Shown one piece after another: positions 10,745-19,040 of a stretch of 64,000 nt of DNA. Where the stretch lies: positions 1-64,000 of the forward strand of contig NC_002936.3 in NCBI RefSeq assembly GCF_000011905.1, in the 5' to 3' direction. Under the pieces are notes generated by a model, which made no database searches, was not told the origin of the DNA, and saw nothing but the letters and a program-made list of their open reading frames with translations. The translations under genes and the position numbers were made by a program. The stretch is from Dehalococcoides mccartyi 195. GTDB lineage: Bacteria > Chloroflexota > Dehalococcoidia > Dehalococcoidales > Dehalococcoidaceae. Each line of letters begins with the position of its first letter. The stretch's first letter is position 1.

Positions 10745-11379
10745 CTGTTCTTATCCGGCCGTTTCCAGTGGTCAACTATCAGATTGCGGCGGTTAGCCGG
10801 GTCACGCAGGTTTTTCCTGTTGTCCAGTACGAACTTTATGCCTATCATCAAAAAGAGCAGGACGGATATCAGGGTGGCAAATTCGGAATGGCTGCCATAC
10901 CAGACTAAAAAAGGCAGGCTGAACAGGGCAATTCCGGTGGCTAAAGCTATGTTTCGGGTAATGGCTAAGGGTATAAAAACTAAAAGTGCCAGTATGAGCA
11001 GATGCTGGGGAAGACCGTAAACAGGCAGTAAGAAGAGCATTGCCCCGAAGGCTGGTCCCAAACCTTTGCCGCCCTTGAAATCCAGCCAGATAGGCCAGTT
11101 ATGGCCGATTACCGCTGCAAAGCCGGTCAGGATAACCCACTGGGCATTTTGGATAAGCAGGTAATAGGCAACCGAAACTGCCAGAGCGCCTTTGGCCAGG
11201 TCCATCAGTACTACTGCCGCACCTGCCCCCACGCCTACTTCGCGGAAGGTATTTAGCCCCCCCATATTTCCCCCGCCCATCTGGCGTATATCCCGCCCGG
11301 TTAGGCGGCGGGTGACCAGATAAGCAGAGGGGATAGAACCCAGAAAATATCCTATCAGGAGTGACATAAGGGTATACAC
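10741..11379 (-). CDS. plsY: glycerol-3-phosphate acyltransferase PlsY
   Basis: PlsY moves the acyl group from acyl-phosphate to glycerol-3-phosphate, the first step of phospholipid synthesis. The 212-aa integral membrane protein has the family signature near the N-terminus ([12 protein letters not shown], then [12 protein letters not shown]) and several hydrophobic spans, with FKGGKGLG as the second conserved loop. The start is GTG at 11379, just after AGGAGGG; the ATG four codons further in is too far from it. Downstream of ilvE, probably in the same transcript. Confidence 0.94.
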   Translation of the reverse strand: MYTLMSLLIGYFLGSIPSAYLVTRRLTGRDIRQMGGGNMGGLNTFREVGVGAGAAVVLMDLAKGALAVSVAYYLLIQNAQWVILTGFAAVIGHNWPIWLDFKGGKGLGPAFGAMLFLLPVYGLPQHLLILALLVFIPLAITRNIALATGIALFSLPFLVWYGSHSEFATLISVLLFLMIGIKFVLDNRKNLRDPANRRNLIVDHWKRPDKNS

Positions 11380-11399
11380 AGTGCCCTCCTAATGGTTAC

Positions 11400-12320
11400 T
11401 TACAGATTATAAACCGGGGTACACCAGCTTGAATATTTGGCTATATTGCCCTTTATAGCTTCAAAATACAAATCTTTCAGTTTGGCGGTTACCGGCCCGA
11501 TTTCGCCGTTGCCCACTTTGCGGTGGTCAACCTCGGAAACTGGGGTCAGGTGGGCGGCTGTGCCGGTAAGGAAACATTCCTCCGCTATATAAAGTTCCAC
11601 CCGGTCAATGCTTCTTTCAAGCACCTCCAGCCCCAGCTCTTTTTCGGCCAGCTCCATAACAGAGTTACGGGTAATGCCGTCCAGTATGCTGTCACAGATG
11701 GGCGGGGTAATAAGTTTGCCCTTGCGGACTATAAACAGGTTTTCGCCGCTGCCTTCGGAGACATGCCCATCAGGGGTCAGCATAATACCTTCGTCAAAGC
11801 CGTTTTCCACGGCTTCGGTCTTGGTAAAGGCATTATTCAGGTAAATGCCGGTTGATTTCAGCTGGGGAGGCATGACGTTATCGTCAGGGCGGTGCCAGGT
11901 GGAGACACAGCAGTGGCAGGTGTCTTTGTCTATATATCTGCCCCAGGGTATGGCCACAATCAGCAAATCACAATCCAGATTGTGCAGCCTGACCCCGAAG
12001 GTTTCGGAACTTTTATAAGCTAAAGGGCGGATATAAATATCTTCTTTGAAGCCGCACTTTTTTATAAGGTCAATAGTTATCTTGCAAAGCTCGTCCACAG
12101 TGTAGGGCAGGTTCATCTTGAGCACTTTAGCACCGGTCAGCAACCGGGTATAGTGCTCCTTCAGGCGGAAAATGTACATCTGCTTCTTTTCATTATTCCA
12201 GTTGCCGCGGATACCTTCAAATACCCCGGTGCCGTAGTGCAGGGCGTGGGTCATTACCCCTATCTTGGCATCCTCCAGCGGTATTATCTGTTTTTTAAAG
12301 TAAGCATATGACGTTCCCAT
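11400..12320 (-). CDS. ilvE: branched-chain amino acid aminotransferase
   Basis: IlvE performs the last step of Leu, Ile and Val synthesis with pyridoxal phosphate. The 306-aa protein shows class IV aminotransferase motifs: HALHYGTGVFEGIR, IRPLAYKSS with the PLP lysine, and GHVSEGSGENLF with DGITRNSV. The ATG follows AAGGAG at good spacing. A good sigma-70-type promoter lies just upstream. plsY follows 20 bases downstream. Confidence 0.96.
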   Translation of the reverse strand: MGTSYAYFKKQIIPLEDAKIGVMTHALHYGTGVFEGIRGNWNNEKKQMYIFRLKEHYTRLLTGAKVLKMNLPYTVDELCKITIDLIKKCGFKEDIYIRPLAYKSSETFGVRLHNLDCDLLIVAIPWGRYIDKDTCHCCVSTWHRPDDNVMPPQLKSTGIYLNNAFTKTEAVENGFDEGIMLTPDGHVSEGSGENLFIVRKGKLITPPICDSILDGITRNSVMELAEKELGLEVLERSIDRVELYIAEECFLTGTAAHLTPVSEVDHRKVGNGEIGPVTAKLKDLYFEAIKGNIAKYSSWCTPVYNL

Positions 12321-12347
12321 ATTGCGGACTCCTTTCTTTGAAAATAG

Positions 12348-12376
12348 ATTATAGTCCGCCCGGTATTAAAGGACAA
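12348..12376 (-). promoter_or_regulatory. ilvE promoter
   Basis: Minus-strand TTGTCC (12371-12376) and TATAAT (12348-12353) are spaced by 17 bases, about 20 bases before the expected transcript start and the ilvE ribosome site. Confidence 0.75.
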
Positions 12377-12470
12377 GCCGGGTTTGGCTATGGGATTAAT
12401 CTGGAAAAGATTATTCCATGTAAGATGGTAAGGTCAGGCGGAAAATACCCGCTATCTGAATAAAAACTTT

Positions 12471-13643
12471 CTAAAACAAATCTTTCAGCTTGTAAGTCCG
12501 CCCGGTTTGGACTGAACCAAAACCGTATTTCTGGCGGATTTTATCCAGAGAGGCGTCCAGTTTTTCCAGCCGGGCTCTGGCCGGGTCTATTTCCAGCTGT
12601 TTTTCCGGGCCGCAGAAATCACTTATGCCCACCCCCAGCAGCCTGACTGAGCGGCGGTCTGAATCCAGTATGCCGTTCATCAGTTTGAGGGCGGTTTGGA
12701 ATATTTCCTGATTACCGGAGCAGGGGTGGTTAAGGTGCTTCTGGCGGGTCAGGGTGGTAAAGTCCGCAAAGCGTATTTTTATCTGAACTACCCGGGCCTG
12801 TTTGCCACGTTTGCGCAGGGTGGCGGCAATCTTTTCAGACAGATAACCCAGCTTTGCTTCCAGAAAAGTATGGTTTCGGGTATCGGTCTCAAAGGTGGTT
12901 TCGCGGCTGATAGATTTGGCCTCGGCCGGCATTTCTACCGGGCGGTTATCTATTCCGGCAGCCGCATTCAGAAGGTACGGGGCATATGTTCCCAGATGGA
13001 TTTTCAGAAAGGTGGCGGGTATGCCGGCCAGCCTGCCCAGAGTATTTATGCCCAGTGATTTCAGGTGATATTCGGTCTTTTTGCCTATGCCCGGCATTAT
13101 GGATATATCCAAAGGGGCTAAAAAGGCGGCTTCCTCACCAGCTGGCACTTCACACTGGCCATTGGGTTTGGCACGTTCGGTGGCTATCTTGGCTACTACT
13201 TTGGAATTGGCAATGCCGATACTGGCGTTTATGCTCAGTTCGGCGGTGATGCGGCGGCGGATTTTTAAGGCCATTTCGCCTATACTGCCGTGCAGGGATT
13301 CAAAACCGGTTACTTCCAGATAGGCTTCATCCAGCCCCATGGGCTCAAGAAAGGGTGAGAAGTCTGAGAGTATCTGCATAAATTTTTCGGAATATTCACG
13401 GTAAAGGCGGTGGTTGCCTTCAATAAATACAGCCTGAGGGCAGAGGTGTTTGGCGCTAAGCAGTGGCATACCAGAGTGAATACCAAATTTGCGGGCTTCG
13501 TACGAGGCGGCAGCCACCACGCCCCTCCGTTCCGGTTTGCCCCCTACGATAACCGGCTTACTTTTCAGTTCGGGGCGGAGTGATTGTTCCACTGAGACAA
13601 AAAAGGCGTCCAGGTCTACGTGCATTACTCGCCGGATGGCCAT
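12471..13643 (-). CDS. dinB: DNA polymerase IV (Y family)
   Basis: DinB is an error-prone translesion polymerase. The 390-aa protein has the catalytic HVDLDAFF at the N-terminus, YEARKFGIHSGMP, the second metal motif MGLDEAYLEV, and SIGIANSKVVAKIA, followed by helix-hairpin-helix and little-finger domains. The start overlaps the stop of the upstream DUF951 gene by one base (TAATG), so the two are coupled. About 150 bases downstream, up to ilvE, hold only the ilvE promoter. Confidence 0.95.
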   Translation of the reverse strand: MAIRRVMHVDLDAFFVSVEQSLRPELKSKPVIVGGKPERRGVVAAASYEARKFGIHSGMPLLSAKHLCPQAVFIEGNHRLYREYSEKFMQILSDFSPFLEPMGLDEAYLEVTGFESLHGSIGEMALKIRRRITAELSINASIGIANSKVVAKIATERAKPNGQCEVPAGEEAAFLAPLDISIMPGIGKKTEYHLKSLGINTLGRLAGIPATFLKIHLGTYAPYLLNAAAGIDNRPVEMPAEAKSISRETTFETDTRNHTFLEAKLGYLSEKIAATLRKRGKQARVVQIKIRFADFTTLTRQKHLNHPCSGNQEIFQTALKLMNGILDSDRRSVRLLGVGISDFCGPEKQLEIDPARARLEKLDASLDKIRQKYGFGSVQTGRTYKLKDLF

Positions 13644-13831
13644 TATTCACCGCGCTTTATCAGGCATTTTACCTTTTTTTCAAACAGGGGGCGGGGCAGC
13701 AGCAGGTGGTGGCCGCAGCGCAGGCAGGTAATGCCGATATCCGACCCCGCAAAATCTACCTTCCAGTCTGCACCGCCGCAGGGGTGGGGTTTACGCAGTT
13801 TGTATACATCTCCGGGGAATATTTCCAGCAT
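13643..13831 (-). CDS. DUF951 family small protein
   Basis: This 62-aa protein matches the DUF951 (YyzM-like) pattern: a basic body with KKPHPCGG-like (KLRKPHPCGG) and a later TCLRCGHHLLLPR, suggesting a small metal-binding or nucleic-acid-binding fold. In Firmicutes such genes often lie near the origin; the function is unknown. A weak GGAAG precedes the ATG. It is coupled to dinB by a one-base overlap. Confidence 0.85.
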   Translation of the reverse strand: MLEIFPGDVYKLRKPHPCGGADWKVDFAGSDIGITCLRCGHHLLLPRPLFEKKVKCLIKRGE

Positions 13832-13902
13832 TTTACTTCCGTATGGCGGGTGAGTTTATTTTGGATGCAGACCTGTATAAAAGCAGCCGCCGTTTCCGTA
13901 TA

Positions 13903-14715
13903 TTAGAAACGTTTCCGGTAATGGTTTATGGCATCACGCATCTGCTTGGCGGCTTCGGCTGCCCCCTGGGCAAATTCACTGCCGCTTCGGGCGTAAAGTA
14001 TGCCGCGGGAAGCACAGATAAGCGCCAGTTGGCCGCTTTGATTAGTTCCGTTTTCTACGGTAGCTTTCAGGTCTCCGCCCTGAGCGCCTATACCCGGAAT
14101 AAGAAACGGCATTTTGGGGTAGCTGAGGCGGAGTTTTTTGAGCTCTTCCTGCTGGGTTGCACCTACCACCAGCCCAATATTTTCATAGCGGTTCCACTGC
14201 AAGGACTTGTCTGCCACTACTTCGTACAAAAAGCGTTTTTGCCCCAGATACTCGGTTTTGAGCATCTGGAAATCTGCTGAGCCCTGATTGGAGGTGCGGC
14301 AGAGGATAAATATGCCCTTGTCCTGATATTCAATAAAAGGCTCAAGTGAGTCATAACCCAGATAGGGGCTGGCAGTTACGCCGTCACAGCCCAGTTCGTC
14401 AAATACGGCTCTGGCATAGGCTTTTGAGGTGTTGCCTATATCTCCCCTTTTGGCATCGGCTATGCTCAGAAGTTCCGGCGGAATCAGCTTGCAGGTTTCA
14501 GACAGGATTTCCCAGCCCTGTTTGCCCAAAGCTTCATAAAAAGCCAGATTTATCTTGTAGCCGCAGACAAAAGGTGCGGTGGCGGCGATAATTTCACGGT
14601 TAAATTCCAGTGCCGTCATGCCCACCGGCATAAGTTTGGGGTCAGGGTCCAGCCCCACGCAAAGCAGGCTGTTATGACTGTTTCCGGCTTGTTTCAGCTT
14701 TTCTAAAAACTTCAT
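13903..14715 (-). CDS. pyrF: orotidine-5'-phosphate decarboxylase (type 2)
   Basis: PyrF makes UMP in pyrimidine synthesis. The 270-aa length and the catalytic motif DAKRGDIGNTS place it in the type 2 branch (UMPS-like, longer than the E. coli form). GLDPDP near the N-terminus is the substrate-binding Asp segment. It is preceded by its own promoter, and AGAGGA serves as ribosome site. No other pyr gene is adjacent. Confidence 0.95.
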   Translation of the reverse strand: MKFLEKLKQAGNSHNSLLCVGLDPDPKLMPVGMTALEFNREIIAATAPFVCGYKINLAFYEALGKQGWEILSETCKLIPPELLSIADAKRGDIGNTSKAYARAVFDELGCDGVTASPYLGYDSLEPFIEYQDKGIFILCRTSNQGSADFQMLKTEYLGQKRFLYEVVADKSLQWNRYENIGLVVGATQQEELKKLRLSYPKMPFLIPGIGAQGGDLKATVENGTNQSGQLALICASRGILYARSGSEFAQGAAEAAKQMRDAINHYRKRF

Positions 14716-14736
14716 ATGTATAGTCCTCTGGAGAGG

Positions 14737-14766
14737 ATATTAGCAACACTAATGCCTTACAGTCAA
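14737..14766 (-). promoter_or_regulatory. pyrF promoter
   Basis: Minus-strand TTGACT (14761-14766) and TAATAT (14737-14742) are 18 bases apart. The short leader contains a small CCTCT-cc-AGAGG inverted repeat that covers the ribosome-site region. Confidence 0.65.
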
Positions 14767-14862
14767 GAGAATAAAGTCAGGAAATAGGCTGTCTGCTATA
14801 TTTAAAAGCCCTGTTTGGGGTGCTAACATAAAGCAGGAGAATAAACAGGGAGGAATTCGGTC

Positions 14863-15558
14863 ATGAAAAAGGAATTTCCGAACAAAAATTTTCAGCGGAT
14901 AGAGGCCGGGCATGGCTTTGAGCTGAAGCTGATACAGTCAGACAGCTTCGGGGTAACGGTAGATGCATCTGAAGACGGGTTTAAAAATATTGAAATGAAG
15001 CAGGAAGGCGATAAGTTGTGGCTTATGTACAGCCCCAGTATCTTCAGCCTGAAAAACCTGCTGCCCGGCTGGTATCTGCCTAAGGCTACCGTTAAAATGC
15101 CGCTCTTGACCGGACTGTATATAAACGGGGCGACCAGAGCTAATCTGGAGGGTTTTGATTCCGATGGTAAACTGGAAATATGTCTCAGCGGTGCCAGCCA
15201 GCTTGAGGGTGAAGTCAAAGCGGGCGAAGCCCGGATAAAGGCGGAGGCGGCTTCCGAAGTAAAGCTGAAGGGTGTTTTCAAGCAGCTGAAACTGGAGCTG
15301 GAAAGCGGCAGTAAAGTTCAGATGGAAGGCTGGACCGAGGAACTGGAAGCCGAGGCTGCTGGTGTCAGCCAGATTGTGCTGGACAAAATGGTTTGCAAGC
15401 AAGCCAGAGTAAGGCTGGAAAATGCCAGCCAGGCGGAAGTATGGGTTGAGGAAGTACTGAATGTGAGATTGAATGGTGCTTCCGAACTGAAATATGCCGG
15501 ATGCCCCTGCTTCAGCGAAGTGGAAATAAAAGGTTCTTCCAGCCTGAGCAAAAGCTGA
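14863..15558 (+). CDS. DUF2807 (GIN domain) protein without signal peptide
   Basis: The 231-aa protein has the repeating beta-helix pattern of DUF2807 (putative auto-transporter adhesin head, GIN domain): recurring GAS/NAS turns such as INGATRANLEGFDSDG, LSGASQLEG and LNGASELKY. It lacks a signal peptide or membrane segment, so unlike most relatives it should be cytoplasmic, unless the start is misjudged. GGGAGG precedes the ATG. It is followed directly by a paralogue that is a lipoprotein. Function unknown. Confidence 0.8.
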   Translation: MKKEFPNKNFQRIEAGHGFELKLIQSDSFGVTVDASEDGFKNIEMKQEGDKLWLMYSPSIFSLKNLLPGWYLPKATVKMPLLTGLYINGATRANLEGFDSDGKLEICLSGASQLEGEVKAGEARIKAEAASEVKLKGVFKQLKLELESGSKVQMEGWTEELEAEAAGVSQIVLDKMVCKQARVRLENASQAEVWVEEVLNVRLNGASELKYAGCPCFSEVEIKGSSSLSKS

Positions 15559-15563
15559 AAACA

Positions 15564-15572
15564 TGGTATAAT
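15564..15572 (+). promoter_or_regulatory. extended -10 promoter for the DUF2807 lipoprotein
   Basis: TGGTATAAT (TG plus one base plus perfect TATAAT at 15567-15572) lies just after the stop of the upstream paralogue. It gives the second gene its own promoter, with the ribosome site AAGGAGG at 15584-15590. Confidence 0.65.
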
Positions 15573-15596
15573 CAATCCCCTTCAAGGAGGCTTCAA

Positions 15597-16391
15597 GTGA
15601 AGAAAGCTGGTCGTTCGGGGTTATCTGTATGTATTGTCTTTATAATGGCCTTGCTGGGAGGCGGGTGCATTCCGGGTATCGGCGGGTTTGTTACAGGCAG
15701 CGGGGAGGTAGAAAACCGCTCCTTTGAATACGCTGGTTTTAACCGGGTGGAGGTATCAAATGCTATTACGGCTGATATCTTGTATTCCGGTTCTTTTGAA
15801 GTATCCGTTTCCACCCATGAAAATATTTTTGAATATCTGGAACTGGAAAAAAGCGGCCAGACCCTTAAAATCGGCTTAAAAGATAGTTATACCTTTATGA
15901 ACGTAACAATAGAGGCTGTTATCCGTCTGCCGGAATTGGTGGGGCTGAGTGTTTCAGGGGCTTCCCGGGTAAATGCCAGCGGCTTTGATTCGGCAAATGA
16001 CTTTACGGCTCTGGTGGATGGTGCCAGCCGCCTGACACTGCATAATATGCAGGTGGGGCAAAGCAGTTTTTATATAAGCGGTGCCAGTACGGCCAGCGGA
16101 GAGCTTATTTGCGGTAAGGCCGCTATGAAAGTGTCTGCTGCTTCCCGCCTGGAACTTTCGGGGCAGGGCGGTGACATAGAGGTACTGGCTGAGGGTGCCA
16201 GTACTGCCAGTCTGGAAAACTTTTTGGTGGCAAGTGCCAGAGTGGAAGCCACCGGTGTAAGCAATATCCGGATATATACTGACGGAGAGCTGTATATTAC
16301 AGCCAGCGGCGTTTCTTCGGTAAAATATTTTGGTAATCCGGTTATCAAAGACCTGAACGTATCAGACGTTTCCTCAGCGGGCAAGGGTTAG
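15597..16391 (+). CDS. DUF2807 (GIN domain) lipoprotein
   Basis: The start is GTG at 15597, seven bases after AAGGAGG, giving 264 aa; a longer in-frame opening has no ribosome site. The N-terminus is a type II signal: basic KKAGRSG, a hydrophobic core, then LGGGC with the lipid-modified Cys. The mature part carries DUF2807 beta-helix repeats (VSGASRVNASGFDSA, ISGASTASG, VSAASRLELSG). It is therefore an exported, membrane-anchored surface protein. With the cytoplasmic-looking paralogue upstream it forms a tandem duplication with different destinations. Confidence 0.85.
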   Translation: MKKAGRSGLSVCIVFIMALLGGGCIPGIGGFVTGSGEVENRSFEYAGFNRVEVSNAITADILYSGSFEVSVSTHENIFEYLELEKSGQTLKIGLKDSYTFMNVTIEAVIRLPELVGLSVSGASRVNASGFDSANDFTALVDGASRLTLHNMQVGQSSFYISGASTASGELICGKAAMKVSAASRLELSGQGGDIEVLAEGASTASLENFLVASARVEATGVSNIRIYTDGELYITASGVSSVKYFGNPVIKDLNVSDVSSAGKG

Positions 16392-16400
16392 GGGGATTTT

Positions 16401-17756
16401 CTGGAAGAGAGTTACCGGGCGGCTTTAAATTACATAATGGGGCTGACAGATTATGAATCTGCCACCAGCCGGGCAGCGGCTAATTATGACCTCAGGCGGG
16501 TGGTAGAGCTTCTCTTGAGGCTTCATAGTCCCCATATAGGTATTCCGTCTGTTCATCTGGCCGGTACCAAGGGTAAAGGCAGTACGGCCGCTCTGATTGC
16601 TTCGGTTATGTCGGCGGCCGGTTACCGTACCGGTCTTTATACCTCACCCCATCTGCTGGATTTCCGCGAACGTATTCGTCTGGACGGCAAGATGATTTCC
16701 AAAGCCCATCTGGTGCGGATTATGGATTACATCAGCCCTATGGTGGAGGAAATGAATGCCCGGACCTGTTTGGGTAAAATAACTTCGTTTGAGGTTATGA
16801 CGGTGCTGGCGTTTGAGTTTTTTCACCGCCAGCAGGCTTTTTTTCAGGTGATTGAAACCGGGCTGGGCGGCAGACTGGATGCCACCAATGTTATTACCCC
16901 CAACCTTTCGGTGCTTACCCCTATAAGTCTGGACCATACTGAGGTCTTGGGAGACAGCCTGGCCAAAATATCTGCCGAGAAAGCGGGTATTATTAAACAT
17001 TTTGTGCCGGTGGTTTCTGCTGCCCAAAGACCGGAAGCTATGGCAGTTATCCGTGAGCGTTGCCTTAAAACCGGCTCAAAACTGATTGAGGTGACTGACA
17101 GCTACAAGGCCGAACTCTTAGGTTACACTGCCCAAGGTCAGTCACTCAAACTTAGCGGCCGTCAGGCTGAATACCGGCTGTGTCTGCCGCTTTTAGGGCA
17201 TTACCAGCGTCAAAACGCCCTTACCGCCCTGGCATCTCTGGAAGCGCTGGTAGAAGAGGGCTTTAAAATAAGCAACGAAGATATAGCTGAAGGCTTCGGG
17301 CAGGTCAGATGGCCGGGGCGGTTTAAGGTTATCAAGGGCAAGCCCCTGATGGTTATTGACGGCGCCCACAATCAGGAAGCCGCTGCCGAACTCCTGCTTT
17401 CGCTGCAAGAATATCCCCCGGCCGCCAAAGTAGAAAAAGAAAAAAGGCTGCTGGTCTTCGGCACTTCCTTTGATAAAGATGCCGGCGCTATGGCGGATGT
17501 GCTTTCCGGGTATTTCGGAACAGTGATACTGACCCATTCCCTCCACCCGCGGGCTATGAAACCGGATTTGCTCAGGAAAGCCTTTGACGGGCGTGGGCTT
17601 AAGGTACTTGAGGCAGACGGCGTGCCTAAAGCCTTGGAACTGGCAGGCAGGATAGCTCCGGCAGATGGTCTGGTATGTGTTGCCGGCTCTCTCTTTGTTG
17701 CCGCCGAGGCTTTAAAAGGGCAGAGCCAGCCCCGCTCAGGAACTGGCTCTAAGTAA
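16401..17756 (+). CDS. folC: folylpolyglutamate/dihydrofolate synthase FolC, probable CTG start
   Basis: FolC adds glutamate to folates. Motifs are the P-loop GTKGKGSTAA, ETGLGGRLDATNVI, SLDHTEVLG and DGAHNQEA. The first ATG in frame is at 16437 (439 aa), but it has no ribosome site and would cut the conserved opening helix. The reading frame is open upstream to the TAG of the previous gene (16389-16391) and encodes LEESYRAALNYI, which matches the start of family members. The only possible initiator there is CTG at 16401, five bases after AGGGGG. I take CTG 16401 as the likely start; ATG 16437 is the conservative alternative. Confidence 0.9.
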   Translation: MEESYRAALNYIMGLTDYESATSRAAANYDLRRVVELLLRLHSPHIGIPSVHLAGTKGKGSTAALIASVMSAAGYRTGLYTSPHLLDFRERIRLDGKMISKAHLVRIMDYISPMVEEMNARTCLGKITSFEVMTVLAFEFFHRQQAFFQVIETGLGGRLDATNVITPNLSVLTPISLDHTEVLGDSLAKISAEKAGIIKHFVPVVSAAQRPEAMAVIRERCLKTGSKLIEVTDSYKAELLGYTAQGQSLKLSGRQAEYRLCLPLLGHYQRQNALTALASLEALVEEGFKISNEDIAEGFGQVRWPGRFKVIKGKPLMVIDGAHNQEAAAELLLSLQEYPPAAKVEKEKRLLVFGTSFDKDAGAMADVLSGYFGTVILTHSLHPRAMKPDLLRKAFDGRGLKVLEADGVPKALELAGRIAPADGLVCVAGSLFVAAEALKGQSQPRSGTGSK

Positions 17757-17951
17757 CTCTATCAGTTGGTTTTTCTTGTCCGGGTAGGGGATAACCTCTT
17801 CCTTCAGTTTTTTCCAGGTCTCCGGGCAGCTTTTGTATTCTATCCCCAGAAACTGGTGGATTATTCTATCCAGTTCCTTGCGTTTTTCCCCCTGCGGGTC
17901 TACCCCGGCTGCCTGAAAAATATCCCCTATATGCCTGAAATAGCAGGACAT
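17736..17951 (-). CDS. small hypothetical protein next to SWIM gene
   Basis: I do not recognise this protein. The start chosen is ATG at 17951, seven bases after AAGGAG; a longer opening would add ten residues. The 71-aa product is charged and predicted helical, with no membrane segment, and includes PETWKKLKEEVIPYPDKK. It follows the SWIM gene after 13 bases and probably shares its transcript. Its 3' end overlaps the convergent folC by about 20 bases. Confidence 0.6.
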   Translation of the reverse strand: MSCYFRHIGDIFQAAGVDPQGEKRKELDRIIHQFLGIEYKSCPETWKKLKEEVIPYPDKKNQLIELLRASS

Positions 17952-17964
17952 AGTTTGCTCCTTG

Positions 17965-18228
17965 TTAAGGCAGTTCGGCAAATACGTTGCTTAATGCCTC
18001 ATCCGGCAGCATGTTATCCAGTATTTTTTCCATTGCCATAGTATGGCTGCACATACCCCAGGCGGCAAAGAAGTTACAGGTGCAGTGCCATTGACCGTTA
18101 ATATATTCGGTGGTGTGGATATCGTTTTCCCCCCGGAACTGGACGGATAGCTGATTAAACCTTATGCGGTCTTTCTCTTGGGCATAGCGTTTGGCTTTTT
18201 CTATTTTGCCTATCAGGCTAGACTGCAT
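17965..18228 (-). CDS. SWIM zinc-finger protein
   Basis: The 87-aa protein (ATG at 18228, preceded by AGGAGGT) contains the SWIM motif CxCx(n)CxH as WHCTCNFFAAWGMCSH, about residues 48-64. SWIM domains bind zinc and interact with DNA or protein partners; here the domain is nearly the whole protein. The N-terminal part is basic. It is first in a two-gene unit with the small hypothetical gene, and a strong hairpin precedes its ribosome site. Confidence 0.8.
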   Translation of the reverse strand: MQSSLIGKIEKAKRYAQEKDRIRFNQLSVQFRGENDIHTTEYINGQWHCTCNFFAAWGMCSHTMAMEKILDNMLPDEALSNVFAELP

Positions 18229-18250
18229 TTCGCCACCTCCTAAAATATTA

Positions 18251-18280
18251 AAGGCACTGGTCAAAGCTGACCGGTGCCTT
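18251..18280 (-). promoter_or_regulatory. hairpin just upstream of the SWIM gene ribosome site
   Basis: A 30-base inverted repeat with 12-base arms (AAGGCACTGGTC / GACCGGTGCCTT) is followed on the minus strand by a T-rich stretch and then AGGAGG. It resembles an attenuator or a leader hairpin controlling the SWIM gene, though it could be a terminator of an upstream transcript. The bases from here to 18527 show no other gene. Confidence 0.5.
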
Positions 18281-18527
18281 ATACCCGAAGTTTATTTAAA
18301 TGATAAAAAATGAGAATTTTCAGCATCTGCTCCCACTCTCGCTTTTATTATTTACATTGTAATCCCTGCTTGTGCCGGAAGTCTAGAGGCAACAACACCA
18401 AATGCCGTCTTATAGCGAGTTTGTTTGTGCCTGATATCTCTCTGTAAGTGGTTATTTCTCCATTATACCTATTATTTCGTTTTGCAGCTGGATAGTTTAA
18501 AATAAGGCGGCATGGAGGCAGGCAAAT

Positions 18528-18989
18528 ATGAAAGCGGTAATCCAGAGGGTTAGCCGGGCATCTGTAATGGTAGGCGGAGATACTGTGGGCGAAATAGGGC
18601 CGGGTCTGGCGGTGCTGCTGGGCGTGGCCGAAGGGGATACGCAGGCAGATGCCGAATACCTGGTATCCAAGATAATAAACCTGCGGATATTTGCTGATGG
18701 CGAAGGCAAGTTTAATCTGTCTTTAAAAGACCTTTGCCGTGAGCTGCTGGTGGTCAGCCAGTTTACCCTTATTGCCGATACCCGGAAGGGCCGCCGCCCC
18801 AGTTTTGTTGAGGCCGCCCAGCCAGAGGAAGCCGACCGTTTATATAACTTGTTTATCCGCCTTTGCCGTGGAGAAGGTGTGCAGGCGGCAACCGGGAAAT
18901 TCGGGGCTATGATGATGCTGGAAATCCATAATGACGGCCCGGTGACTATTATTCTGGACAGCCGTGACCGTTTGAACCCCCGCCAGTAG
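18528..18989 (+). CDS. dtd: D-aminoacyl-tRNA deacylase
   Basis: Dtd removes D-amino acids (and Gly) wrongly attached to tRNA. The 153-aa protein has the family opening MKAVIQRVSRASV, the active-site SQFTLIADTRKGRRPSF and the second conserved motif TGKFGAMM, equivalent to the usual GxFGAxM with NxGPVT (here NDGPVT). Length is normal. GGAGG lies upstream of the ATG. Confidence 0.96.
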   Translation: MKAVIQRVSRASVMVGGDTVGEIGPGLAVLLGVAEGDTQADAEYLVSKIINLRIFADGEGKFNLSLKDLCRELLVVSQFTLIADTRKGRRPSFVEAAQPEEADRLYNLFIRLCRGEGVQAATGKFGAMMMLEIHNDGPVTIILDSRDRLNPRQ

Positions 18990-19005
18990 AGGCAGTTGCA
19001 AACAG

Positions 19006-19034
19006 TTGCAATAATAAGCTCTAACTGCTAGACT
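19006..19034 (+). promoter_or_regulatory. fur-family gene promoter, apparently leaderless
   Basis: TTGCAA (19006-19011) and TAGACT (19029-19034) are 17 bases apart, and the ATG begins exactly six bases after the -10. A second TTGCAA copy lies at 18996-19001, so GTTGCAA is directly repeated and could be an operator. There is no ribosome site before the ATG. Confidence 0.55.
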
Positions 19035-19040
19035 AGCTGT

